Shown: positions 1 to 5,711, counted from the stretch's first letter. The stretch is 9,651 nt of DNA from an uncultured Ruminococcus sp. (GCA_946537565.1 CAMNFW010000066.1:1-9651); one strand, 5' to 3'. Program-made: numbers and translations. The notes: a model not told the origin generated them from the sequence alone.

Positions 1-6
1 AGGAGG
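1..6 (+). promoter_or_regulatory. Consensus ribosome binding site of the rubredoxin gene
   Basis: AGGAGG lies 8 nt before the ATG at 15. It is a full Shine-Dalgarno match and supports this short frame as a real gene. The promoter lies outside the window. Confidence 0.85.
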
Positions 7-14
7 TGCAGAAG

Positions 15-173
15 ATGAAATACGTTTGTGATGTATGCGGCTGGGAATATGACGAAGAGCAGGGCGCTCCTGAGTACGGCATTGCTCCCGGAACAAAGTG
101 GGAAGATATCCCGGAGGATTTTGAATGTCCGCTTTGCTCTGTTGGCAAGGATCAGTTTTCAGAGGCAGAATAA
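15..173 (+). CDS. Rubredoxin
   Basis: This is a complete 52-residue protein. Rubredoxins are small cytoplasmic one-electron carriers with a single iron held by four cysteines; in anaerobes they typically feed superoxide reductase, rubrerythrin or flavodiiron proteins in oxygen and peroxide defence. The sequence shows both iron-binding knuckles: C5-DV-C8-G near the N-terminus and C38-PL-C41 near the C-terminus. The family's aromatic and proline landmarks are also present (Y3, W10, Y12, G17-x-P19, G26, W29, F36-x-C38-P39). The length matches the usual 52-54 residues. The start is fixed by AGGAGG at 1-6. The gene ends 7 nt before a hairpin terminator, so it may be the last gene of an upstream operon or a single gene. 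The cognate partner cannot be told from this window. Confidence 0.96.
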   Translation: MKYVCDVCGWEYDEEQGAPEYGIAPGTKWEDIPEDFECPLCSVGKDQFSEAE

Positions 174-180
174 AAGGAAA

Positions 181-211
181 GGGGTTGTCGGCTGATCGGC
201 AGCCCCGTTTT
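181..211 (+). terminator. Rho-independent terminator after the rubredoxin gene
   Basis: The arms 181-190 and 197-206 pair over 10 positions (two of them G-T wobbles) around a 6-nt loop, with a GGGG/CCCC base, followed by GTTTT at 207-211. The T tail is short, so some read-through is plausible. The tail abuts the ribosome binding site of the next gene. Confidence 0.7.
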
Positions 212-229
212 AGAGGAAAGAGCAGTGGT

Positions 230-1096
230 ATGATATATAATACGGATTGTATAAATATTAAGCGGTTTGAGATAGCTGAAGGTGTCGGACTTTGCTGTTT
301 CAGCTGTGATGAAAAACGGCAGGAGCTTGAATTTGAACCGAAAAATAATACCCTTGCAGTTGGATATTGCAGTTCAGGACGGTGCGAGGTGAGTGCAGAC
401 AGCAGGATCTACAGTGCATCAGCCGGTGATATTATGATAGGCATGATCTCAAAGCCTGGGAGCATATACTTTCCAGCGGGGCATTTCTGCGGCTGGGCAT
501 TAATGTTTGAACGTGAAAAGACTGAACGTTCACTTTCAGCTTTTATCCGTGAGCTGAATATATCCTTAGCTGATATATACCGGAAATTCGGAGATAATTC
601 AGATTTTTACAACGGGCAGGCAGATGAAGGCTTAAGTTTTCTTTTTCGTGGGATACAAAGCTTGATCGAACAAAACGATATGCTGTATCTTAAGCTTAAG
701 GCAGCAGAAACTCTTTTGCTTATTAAGAACATTGATACTGCTCAGGAAAAAATCAAACCAGTCAGCTTATCTATGAGAGAAACAGCACAGACTGCAAGTG
801 AGTACATCTGCACGCATACCGGAGTGCGTATAACCATAAATCAGCTTGCTAAGGTATGCGGTGCATCTGAGACCCAGGTCAAAAAAAGTATACGAGCTGT
901 ATATGGTATGCCTGTGTATTCATATGTCCGCCGGCAAAAAATGAATTCTGCAGCTGAGCTTCTCATTGATACCGACAAGACAATACTGGATATAGCAGGG
1001 GAGTGCGGATACGATAACGGCAGTAAGTTTTCCCGTGCGTTCTTTTCGGTTTATGGAATCACGCCCAGCAGCTACAGAAAACTGTATAAAAATTAA
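230..1096 (+). CDS. AraC-family transcriptional regulator
   Basis: This is a 288-residue DNA-binding regulator of unknown effector. The C-terminal third (about residues 185-288) is a typical AraC/XylS double helix-turn-helix. The first HTH is around 203-222 (ITINQLAKVCGASETQVKKS) and the second around 252-272 (ILDIAGECGYDNGSKFSRAF), ending in the family signature YGITPSSYRK. Residues 1-165 are consistent with a cupin-like sensor or dimerisation domain (beta-rich, with GDIMIG and PAGHFCGW segments), but no ligand residues can be named. The frame is open back to 125, inside the rubredoxin gene. I chose ATG 230 because AGAGGAAAG lies at 212-220, 9 nt upstream, and because the earlier part is the out-of-frame rubredoxin gene and its terminator. 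No promoter is evident between the terminator and the start, so expression may come from read-through or from a promoter inside the rubredoxin gene. No target operon is adjacent. Confidence 0.9.
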   Translation: MIYNTDCINIKRFEIAEGVGLCCFSCDEKRQELEFEPKNNTLAVGYCSSGRCEVSADSRIYSASAGDIMIGMISKPGSIYFPAGHFCGWALMFEREKTERSLSAFIRELNISLADIYRKFGDNSDFYNGQADEGLSFLFRGIQSLIEQNDMLYLKLKAAETLLLIKNIDTAQEKIKPVSLSMRETAQTASEYICTHTGVRITINQLAKVCGASETQVKKSIRAVYGMPVYSYVRRQKMNSAAELLIDTDKTILDIAGECGYDNGSKFSRAFFSVYGITPSSYRKLYKN

Positions 1097-1130
1097 GAGC
1101 ATCGGACTTTTGAAATCCGATGCTCTTTTT
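1095..1130. terminator. Bidirectional terminator between convergent araC-type gene and htpG
   Basis: There is a perfect 11-bp inverted repeat, AGAGCATCGGA (1096-1106) and TCCGATGCTCT (1116-1126), with a 9-nt loop. It is followed on the plus strand by TTTTCTTTT and on the minus strand by TAATTTTTA. It overlaps the last base of the regulator's stop codon and lies about 20 bp past the htpG stop, so it can serve both genes. Confidence 0.9.
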
Positions 1131-1150
1131 CTTTTGCTATAATTTATAGA

Positions 1151-3055
1151 TTACATCAGCTCGCAGATAAGATTAGAGAACTCAACAGGATTTTCGATGT
1201 TCATACCTTCGATGAGCAGAGCCTGAGCATAGAGCAGCTTAGCATACTTAGCAAGCTTTTCCTTGTCACCGGCAGAGCTGATATCCTTAAGCTTGTTGAA
1301 AATATCATGTTCAGGATTTATCTCCAGGACTTTATGAGCAGAGATTTTCTGATCAACAGGCATAGAATTGAGGACTTTTTCCATTTCAATTGAGATCTGA
1401 CCCTCACTGGTAAGGCAGACTGGGTGGGATTTAAGTCTCTGGGAGAGGATAACCTTCTCAACTTTTCCGTCGAGAGCCTCCTTAAGAGCGGTGAGCATAT
1501 CAGCATTTTCCTCTTCCTTAGCCTTGATCTCTTCTTTTTTCTCCTCAGAGCCTAAGTCGAGGTCTTCAGCTGAGACAGACTTGAATTCCTTCTCCTTGTA
1601 AGCCGCAAGGGTCTTTATTGCGAACTCGTCGATATTTTCAGTGAGATAGAGTATCTGATAGCCCTTATCCTTGACAAGCTCAGTCTGTGGGAGCTGTTCG
1701 ATGCGGGCAGTGCTTGAACCGGAAGCATAGTAGATATATTTCTGATCTTCGGGCATTGCTGTGACATATTCATCAAGGGTGATGAGTTTATTTCCGTCAG
1801 ATGAAGTGAAGAGCAGCAGATCCTGGAGCTTGTCCTTGTTCATACCGTAGTCACTGTAAATGCCGAATTTGATCTGAGCGCCGAAAGCCTTCCAGAATTC
1901 CTCATACTTCTCACGGTCATTTTTCAGCATTTTTTTCAGTTCATTGGAAATGGTTTTTTCGATACTCTTGGCAATAGTTTTAAGCTGTCTGTCATGCTGA
2001 AGCGTTTCACGGGAGATGTTCAGCGAAAGGTCTTCGGAATCAACAAGACCCTTTACAAAGCTGAAATAGTCCGGCAGAAGATCAGCACATTTATCCATGA
2101 TGAGTACACCGTTGGAATAAAGCTGGAGACCCTTTTCATATTCCTTTGAGTAGAAATCGAAGGGAGCCTTTGAAGGTATGAAGAGGAGAGCATTATAGTT
2201 TGCACTGCCTTCATTCTTGACATGAGCGTATCTCAGGGGCTCGTTGTAGTCATAAAACTTTTCGGTATAGAAATGTTTATAGTCTTCATCTTTAAGCTCG
2301 GACTTATTTTTCTTCCAGAGGGGAATCATACTGTTGAGGGTTTCGATCTCGGTATAATCCTCATATTCAAGGGGTTTTTTAGCTTCTTTTTCCTCATCAG
2401 TCTGTTCGATAGGACGGCTGTGAGTAACTTCCATTTTGATTGGGAAGCGGATATAGTCTGAATATTTTCTGATAAGACCCTTTATTCTGTACTGGTCGAG
2501 GAACTCACTGTATTTTTCGTCATCTGTATCATCAAGAAGTTCGAGGATGATTTCAGTGCCGACAGACTTTTTTTCAGCCTCAGAAATTGAATAGCCGTCA
2601 ACGCCTTCGGATTCCCATTTAAAAGCCTTGTCACTGCCATAGGCTTTAGATATAACAGTTACTTTTTTAGCAACCATGAATGCTGAGTAGAAACCAACAC
2701 CGAACTGACCGATTATCTGATTATCCTCTTCAAGTTTGTTTTCACTTTTAAACTTAAGGGAGCCGCTGTTGGCGATGGTACCCAGATTATTTTCAAGCTC
2801 TTCCTCAGTCATACCGATACCGTTATCAGTGATAGTGAGGGTGCGTTTTTCCTCGTCAGGAGTTATCCATATAGCGAAATCGCCCTTATCCAAGCCGACT
2901 TTATCATCAGTAAGTGATTTGAAATAGAGTTTATCAATAGCATCACTTGCATTGGAGATAAGCTCTCTGAGGAAAATTTCCTTATGTGTATAGATAGAAT
3001 TGATCATCATATCAAGCAGTTTTTTTGATTCTGCCTTAAACTGTTTTGTTTCCAT
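1151..3055 (-). CDS. htpG: Molecular chaperone HtpG (bacterial Hsp90)
   Basis: This 634-residue cytoplasmic ATP-dependent Hsp90 chaperone is close to the usual bacterial length (about 620-640). The N-terminal GHKL ATPase domain shows the expected motifs: [12 protein letters not shown] (31-42, with catalytic E31 and Mg-binding N35), DNGIGM (77-82), [11 protein letters not shown] (116-126) and GTEI (166-169). The middle domain carries LNISRETLQ (345-353), whose arginine R349 corresponds to the family's ATP-contacting arginine. A C-terminal dimerisation domain follows, without the eukaryotic MEEVD tail, as expected. The open frame extends five codons upstream to a TTG at 3070. I chose ATG 3055 because GGGAG at 3069-3065 sits 9 nt before it and [10 protein letters not shown] matches family N-termini. 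The gene is monocistronic, between its own promoter with a CIRCE operator and the shared terminator. No key residue is missing. Confidence 0.97.
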   Translation of the reverse strand: METKQFKAESKKLLDMMINSIYTHKEIFLRELISNASDAIDKLYFKSLTDDKVGLDKGDFAIWITPDEEKRTLTITDNGIGMTEEELENNLGTIANSGSLKFKSENKLEEDNQIIGQFGVGFYSAFMVAKKVTVISKAYGSDKAFKWESEGVDGYSISEAEKKSVGTEIILELLDDTDDEKYSEFLDQYRIKGLIRKYSDYIRFPIKMEVTHSRPIEQTDEEKEAKKPLEYEDYTEIETLNSMIPLWKKNKSELKDEDYKHFYTEKFYDYNEPLRYAHVKNEGSANYNALLFIPSKAPFDFYSKEYEKGLQLYSNGVLIMDKCADLLPDYFSFVKGLVDSEDLSLNISRETLQHDRQLKTIAKSIEKTISNELKKMLKNDREKYEEFWKAFGAQIKFGIYSDYGMNKDKLQDLLLFTSSDGNKLITLDEYVTAMPEDQKYIYYASGSSTARIEQLPQTELVKDKGYQILYLTENIDEFAIKTLAAYKEKEFKSVSAEDLDLGSEEKKEEIKAKEEENADMLTALKEALDGKVEKVILSQRLKSHPVCLTSEGQISIEMEKVLNSMPVDQKISAHKVLEINPEHDIFNKLKDISSAGDKEKLAKYAKLLYAQALLIEGMNIENPVEFSNLICELM

Positions 3056-3076
3056 AACAACATCTCCCAAATGATA

Positions 3077-3103
3077 TTAGCACTCTCTGAACCTGAGTGC
3101 TAA
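3077..3103. promoter_or_regulatory. CIRCE operator (HrcA binding site) upstream of htpG
   Basis: This is an exact match to the CIRCE consensus: TTAGCACTC (3077-3085), a 9-nt spacer, GAGTGCTAA (3095-3103). CIRCE is the operator of the heat-shock repressor HrcA and is usually found at groESL and dnaK operons. Here it lies just downstream of the htpG -10 box, overlapping the expected transcription start near 3101, and 21 bp before the htpG ATG. Bound HrcA would therefore block initiation. The hrcA gene itself is not in the window. Confidence 0.96.
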
Positions 3104-3107
3104 TTAT

Positions 3108-3136
3108 AGTATAGTGCCTTTGGAGAGCAAAGTCAA
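3108..3136 (-). promoter_or_regulatory. Sigma-A promoter of htpG
   Basis: On the minus strand, TTGACT (3136-3131) and TATACT (3113-3108) are separated by exactly 17 nt. Each hexamer matches the sigma-A consensus at 5 of 6 positions. The start site would be about 3101, inside CIRCE. A TATAAT overlaps at 3108-3103, but it lies 22 nt from the -35, which is too far. Confidence 0.85.
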
Positions 3137-3142
3137 TAAGAG

Positions 3143-3171
3143 TTGAATATTGTTTACAGTTTATTCATAAT
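3143..3171 (+). promoter_or_regulatory. Candidate sigma-A promoter reading into the intergenic region
   Basis: On the plus strand, TTGAAT (3143-3148) and CATAAT (3166-3171) are separated by 17 nt, matching consensus at 4/6 and 5/6. It is back to back with the htpG promoter and would start a transcript near 3178 into the repeat region. AT-rich DNA gives such matches by chance, so this is only a candidate. Confidence 0.35.
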
Positions 3172-3327
3172 TGGCGGTGGGGGGATAGGATAAACATTTG
3201 CGGCAGAGGATTTGGGTGATCACGGGTGAATTATTCTTAATAATTGTGGTAATTTTAGTTTATTTGAGGATTTATTTGGGTGAGAGTGAGAGATAATGCC
3301 TTAAAGCGGTGGGGAGAGGTGATTTGT

Positions 3328-3502
3328 GGTGCTGAATATATGAATGTTACTGTAGATTTTGATTTTCTGTTAGATATAAATTATTATGAGTGGAGACGAG
3401 GAGGAACTTCGGGCGGTGCTGAATATATGATTGTTACTGTGGATTTTGATTTTCTGTTAAATGTAAATTTTTATGAGAGGGGACGAGGGGGGAACTTCGG
3501 GC
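3328..3502. repeat. Diverged 87-bp tandem duplication (two copies)
   Basis: Copy 1 is 3328-3414 and copy 2 is 3415-3502. Both start GGTGCTGAATATATGA and end GGAACTTCGGGC. They share most positions, with scattered substitutions and one G insertion in a G run of copy 2. A third copy may begin at 3503 (GGTGGGA) but stops. In the open frame through them most differences change the amino acid, so they do not look conserved as protein. Confidence 0.9.
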
Positions 3503-3508
3503 GGTGGG
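3479..3508 (+). other. G-quadruplex motif, plus strand
   Basis: G runs of 4, 6, 3 and 3 bases (3479-3482, 3487-3492, 3499-3501, 3506-3508) are separated by loops of 4, 6 and 4 nt. This fits the canonical G3+ N1-7 pattern. It occupies the end of the second tandem copy. Folding is inferred from the pattern only. Confidence 0.6.
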
Positions 3509-3568
3509 ACACACAAAAAAACTGGTACAAAAGCCGACATTCCCCCCTTCCCTACGTTCCCCCCTCGT
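3483..3568. repeat. 13-bp perfect inverted repeat linking G-rich and C-rich arms
   Basis: ACGAGGGGGGAAC (3483-3495) is the exact reverse complement of GTTCCCCCCTCGT (3556-3568). The arms flank 60 nt. The first arm lies in the tandem repeat and the second in the pyrimidine tract. The arms cross another inverted repeat (3528-3539 with 3596-3607). Confidence 0.85.
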
Positions 3569-3607
3569 GCTCCCCCTTCCTCTCCCTTCCCCCTTTGTCG
3601 GCTTTTG
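3528..3607. repeat. 12-bp perfect inverted repeat flanking the pyrimidine tract
   Basis: CAAAAGCCGACA (3528-3539) pairs exactly with TGTCGGCTTTTG (3596-3607). The arms tightly bracket the C/T-rich stretch. Because one arm of the 13-bp repeat lies inside and the other outside, the two stems have an A-B-A'-B' (pseudoknot) order, or are mutually exclusive. Confidence 0.85.
3540..3596. other. Pyrimidine tract with minus-strand G-quadruplex potential
   Basis: Only four purines occur in 57 plus-strand bases (at 3554, 3556, 3567 and 3569). On the minus strand this gives G runs of 5, 3, 5, 6, 3 and 6 with loops of 2 to 7 nt, which fits the canonical quadruplex pattern. It ends precisely at the 12-bp inverted repeat arms. 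Confidence 0.75.
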
Positions 3608-3641
3608 ACTGTTCTTCGCAGAACCTAAGTTCTGCTGTTAC

Positions 3642-3693
3642 AAACAGCCCTTACTTGCTATGCTTCCGGTAAAAAAATGTAAGGCTGTTTTTT
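3642..3693 (+). terminator. Terminator-like hairpin in the intergenic region
   Basis: AACAGCC-C-TTAC (3643-3654) pairs with GTAAGGCTGTT (3679-3689), leaving one bulged C, and is followed by a T run to 3693. The loop of about 24 nt is large for an intrinsic terminator. A competing 6-bp hairpin GCTGTT-ACA-AACAGC (3634-3648) uses the same left arm. Confidence 0.45.
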
Positions 3694-3847
3694 ATCTGTT
3701 CAGCGCAGAACTTTACGGTCTGCTGGGCTTGGAAGTAAAATGGCTTACTTTCTATTCCGGCTATCATTAGAAATGCGAAAAGGCTTAGTTTTGGTTTCGG
3801 CTCCGGTTTGATTTTAAAACGGCTTGCTTGCTGCTTTCACTGTATTT

Positions 3848-3868
3848 GCCAAAGGATTAACCTTTGGC
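3848..3868. other. Perfect 8-bp hairpin
   Basis: GCCAAAGG (3848-3855) and CCTTTGGC (3861-3868) form a perfect stem with a 5-nt loop, inside the degenerate repeat block. The tail TTTCC is too poor in T for a clear terminator. Confidence 0.6.
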
Positions 3869-3937
3869 TTTCCGGCTCTGGTTAATAAATCAGACCCGGT
3901 GTTATTTCAGCGCCTTGATAATAATATTGGATTTAGT

Positions 3938-3956
3938 CCGGGGGCTGCGCCCCCGG
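3938..3956. other. Perfect GC hairpin, 8-bp stem
   Basis: CCGGGGGC (3938-3945), loop TGC and GCCCCCGG (3949-3956) form an all-GC stem in otherwise AT-rich DNA. No T run follows on either strand, so it is not a standard intrinsic terminator. It resembles mobile or REP-like intergenic hairpins, but the family is not recognised. Confidence 0.65.
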
Positions 3957-3980
3957 CGGTGACGGTAACTTGAAACAAAA

Positions 3981-4110
3981 CCGCTGTCCGTGAAAAGTAT
4001 GCTGACACTGATTTGCCATTGCAAAATAGTAACATGACAATGAATCGCCTTGCGTTGAAAGTCAGCTGACACTGAAACGCCGCTCGTGAAAAGTTAGCTG
4101 ACCCGAAATC
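3981..4110. repeat. Three copies of a TGAAA(A)GT-NN-GCTGAC repeat
   Basis: The copies begin TGAAAAGT/TGAAAGTC at 3991, 4056 and 4087, and each contains GCTGAC 8-10 nt further on. The first two continue ACTGA and the third continues CCGAAAT. Copies 1 and 3 also share CCGCT shortly upstream of CGTGAAAAGT. Spacing is irregular (65 and 31 bp), so this is not a CRISPR array. Confidence 0.7.
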
Positions 4111-4215
4111 GAATTACAGAAATAGTTGCACCATAAAGTGACCGAGCATCTTTGGTGCTGTATGCGATCGAAATGTAACTAATCACGAAAGGAGTGAGCG
4201 AGTTTACGAGCGGCA

Positions 4216-4260
4216 ACGTGAGTCAAAAAAACGTGAGCCAAAAAAACGTGAGTTAAAAAA
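4216..4260. repeat. Three tandem 15-bp repeats next to the miaB promoter
   Basis: The units ACGTGAGTC-A6, ACGTGAGCC-A6 and ACGTGAGTT-A6 occupy 4216-4230, 4231-4245 and 4246-4260, differing only in the two bases before the A run. The last A tract ends directly at the -35 box (TTGACA from 4263). They could be regulator sites or an UP-element-like stimulator. Confidence 0.9.
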
Positions 4261-4262
4261 AT

Positions 4263-4292
4263 TTGACAGGGGAGGGGGAGATGTGGTATAAT
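4263..4292 (+). promoter_or_regulatory. Consensus sigma-A promoter of the miaB operon
   Basis: TTGACA (4263-4268) and TATAAT (4287-4292) are both perfect, with an 18-nt purine-rich spacer. Transcription should start near 4299, giving a leader of about 24 nt before the miaB ATG. An A-rich tract directly upstream may act as an UP element. Confidence 0.92.
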
Positions 4293-4322
4293 GTTATATT
4301 ACAGATAAAGAAGGTGAGAGCT

Positions 4323-5693
4323 ATGAGCAATAGTGAAATAAAAGAAAAAATAAAGGTGCTGTTGGGCAGCAAACAGAAATATGCCTATGTGAGAAGCTTT
4401 GGATGTCAGCTGAATGTCTCCGACGGCGAAAAAATCAAAGGCGTGCTGATGGAGCTGGGCTTCGGATTCACTGAGGACGAAAAAAATGCAGACTTGATCA
4501 TACTTAATACCTGTGCTGTCCGTGAAAGTGCTGAGGACAGAGTTTTCGGGATCGTTGGAAGTATGAAAAAGCTGAAAGAGCTTAAGCCTGAACTGATAAT
4601 CGGTATCGCCGGCTGTATGACCGCTCAGAGCCATGTGGCTGAAAAAATAAGGAGATCATACCCACAGGTGGATATCGTACTTGGTACATCTGCTATAAGC
4701 AAGCTGCCGGGTCTGCTGCTGGAATGCCTTGAAGGAAAGAAATTTTCAGCTGATATTTCGGAGTATGACGATTTTTCAGAGGCAGTGGTTCAGGTTCGTG
4801 AAAGCAGCTTCAAGGCATCTGTTCCAATAATGTTTGGCTGCAATAATTTCTGTACATATTGCATAGTGCCTTATGTAAGAGGCAGAGAGCGCAGCCGTAA
4901 GCCGGATGATATAATCTCTGAGGTGCGTACACTTGTTAGTGAAGGCTATAAGGAAATAATGCTGCTGGGTCAGAATGTCAATTCCTATGGAAATGACCTG
5001 GACGGGGAAGTGAGCTTTCCTCAGCTGCTGAAAAGCCTTAACGATATCGAAGGCGATTTCATGATCAGATTTATGTCATCACACCCGAAAGATGCTTCCC
5101 GTCAGCTTATCGACACGATCTTCAGCTGCGAGAAGGTCGCTAAACACCTTCACCTTCCCCTGCAAAGCGGAAGCAGTGAGATCCTCCGCAGAATGAACCG
5201 AAGATATACTGCTGAAAAATACCTGGAGACAGTTGATTATATCCGCAGCATTGACCCGGATTTTTCTCTTACAACTGATCTTATTGTTGGTTTCCCTGAT
5301 GAAACAAATGAGGATTTTCAGGCAACAATTGATATAATTAAAAGGGTGAAATACGACAATATCTATTCGTTTATTTACTCTAAACGCTCCGGTACTAAAG
5401 CTGCTGAAATGCCGGACTGCAACGATGATACCGTAAAAGGTCAGCGTATGCGGACTCTTCTGGAGGTGCAGAGGGAAATTTCTACTGAAAACTATAAACG
5501 TTTTATCGGCAGGAAAATGCGTGTCCTTGCAGACGGAGTTTCCCGCAAGCATGAGGGATTTCTCACCGGAAAGAGCAATGAATTCATAATCGTTGAGTTT
5601 GAGGGTGAGCCTTCGCTTATTGGTCAGTTTGTGGACGTTGAGATCACTGATGCCATGAACTGGGCGGTTGTGGGAAAGAAAATAAATAATTAA
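4323..5693 (+). CDS. miaB: tRNA-2-methylthio-N6-dimethylallyladenosine synthase MiaB
   Basis: MiaB is a cytoplasmic radical-SAM methylthiotransferase that converts i6A37 to ms2i6A37 in tRNAs reading UNN codons, using two iron-sulfur clusters. This 456-residue protein has the three cysteines of the N-terminal MTTase domain (C28 in SFGCQLN, C64 in LNTCAVRE, C98 in AGCM). It also has the radical-SAM triad C173-xxx-C177-xx-C180 (GCNNFCTYC), followed by the typical IVPYVRGRERSR. A TRAM-type RNA-binding domain is expected from about 385 to the end (LADGVSRKHEG). The SFGCQLN and HLPLQSGS motifs favour MiaB over MtaB or RimO. ATG 4323 is preceded by AAGGTGAG at 4311-4318. The frame opens at TTG 4263, but that codon is the -35 box and cannot be in the message. 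It heads the operon; the next gene starts 18 nt after the stop. Confidence 0.95.
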   Translation: MSNSEIKEKIKVLLGSKQKYAYVRSFGCQLNVSDGEKIKGVLMELGFGFTEDEKNADLIILNTCAVRESAEDRVFGIVGSMKKLKELKPELIIGIAGCMTAQSHVAEKIRRSYPQVDIVLGTSAISKLPGLLLECLEGKKFSADISEYDDFSEAVVQVRESSFKASVPIMFGCNNFCTYCIVPYVRGRERSRKPDDIISEVRTLVSEGYKEIMLLGQNVNSYGNDLDGEVSFPQLLKSLNDIEGDFMIRFMSSHPKDASRQLIDTIFSCEKVAKHLHLPLQSGSSEILRRMNRRYTAEKYLETVDYIRSIDPDFSLTTDLIVGFPDETNEDFQATIDIIKRVKYDNIYSFIYSKRSGTKAAEMPDCNDDTVKGQRMRTLLEVQREISTENYKRFIGRKMRVLADGVSRKHEGFLTGKSNEFIIVEFEGEPSLIGQFVDVEITDAMNWAVVGKKINN

Positions 5694-5711
5694 TATAGAA
5701 TTATCAAGGGG

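Larger units (their letters stand above)
3609..3890. repeat. Degenerate repeat mosaic, period about 80-115 bp
   Basis: CTGTTC-N2-CGCAGAAC followed by TCTGCTG occurs at 3609-3637 and again at 3696-3725, 87 bp apart. TTACTT-type words follow at 3651, 3745 and (as TTGCTT) 3824. TTCCGG followed by an A-rich stretch ending in AAAT occurs at 3664, 3755 and 3870. Together these suggest two to three badly diverged copies of a unit of roughly 90 bp. The copies are too diverged to define exact boundaries by eye. Confidence 0.6.
3140..4262. other. Long repeat-rich intergenic region without a convincing gene
   Basis: About 1.1 kb separates the htpG promoter from the miaB promoter. The only sizeable frame (3280-3672) has no ribosome binding site, runs through tandem repeats and a pyrimidine tract, and is rejected as a gene. 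The left part (about 3170-3510) is strongly G-rich and C-poor on the plus strand. The next 57 nt are nearly pure pyrimidine. The rest is a chain of degenerate repeats and hairpins listed separately. Smaller elements include the 8-bp palindrome GTGATCAC (3216-3223), an A/T-only hairpin at 3229-3245, the 10-bp palindrome GTCAGCTGAC (4061-4070), and a bulged hairpin with GCACCA/TGGTGC arms (4128-4158). The region may be a non-coding RNA locus, an accumulation of dispersed repeats, or a decayed insertion. I cannot decide which from the sequence alone. Confidence 0.75.

Noticed and set aside
125..229. Upstream extension of the AraC-family gene
   Set aside because: It is a different frame of the rubredoxin gene and its terminator, and ATG 230 has an adequate ribosome binding site.
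3056..3070. TTG start for htpG five codons upstream
   Set aside because: No Shine-Dalgarno precedes it. GGGAG lies between it and ATG 3055 at proper spacing, and METKQF fits the family N-terminus.
3280..3672. 130-codon open frame on the plus strand across the tandem repeats
   Set aside because: It starts at GTG without a ribosome binding site. The repeat copies differ mainly by amino-acid changes and a frame slip. The second half is a translated pyrimidine tract (Pro/Ser/Leu low complexity). Openness is explained by G-rich, C-poor composition.
3991..4260. CRISPR-like array
   Set aside because: The repeats are short and degenerate. Copies are either unequally spaced (65 and 31 bp) or directly tandem with no spacers, and no cas gene is nearby.
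4263..4322. Upstream extension of miaB to the TTG at 4263
   Set aside because: TTG 4263 is the first half of the -35 hexamer and lies about 36 bp before the expected transcript start. ATG 4323 has its own Shine-Dalgarno.
4299..5552. Minus-strand open frames opposite miaB (4299-4634 and 5079-5552), and similar frames opposite htpG and mutS
   Set aside because: They lie wholly within strongly supported genes, have no ribosome binding sites and show no recognisable domains. They are antisense shadows.
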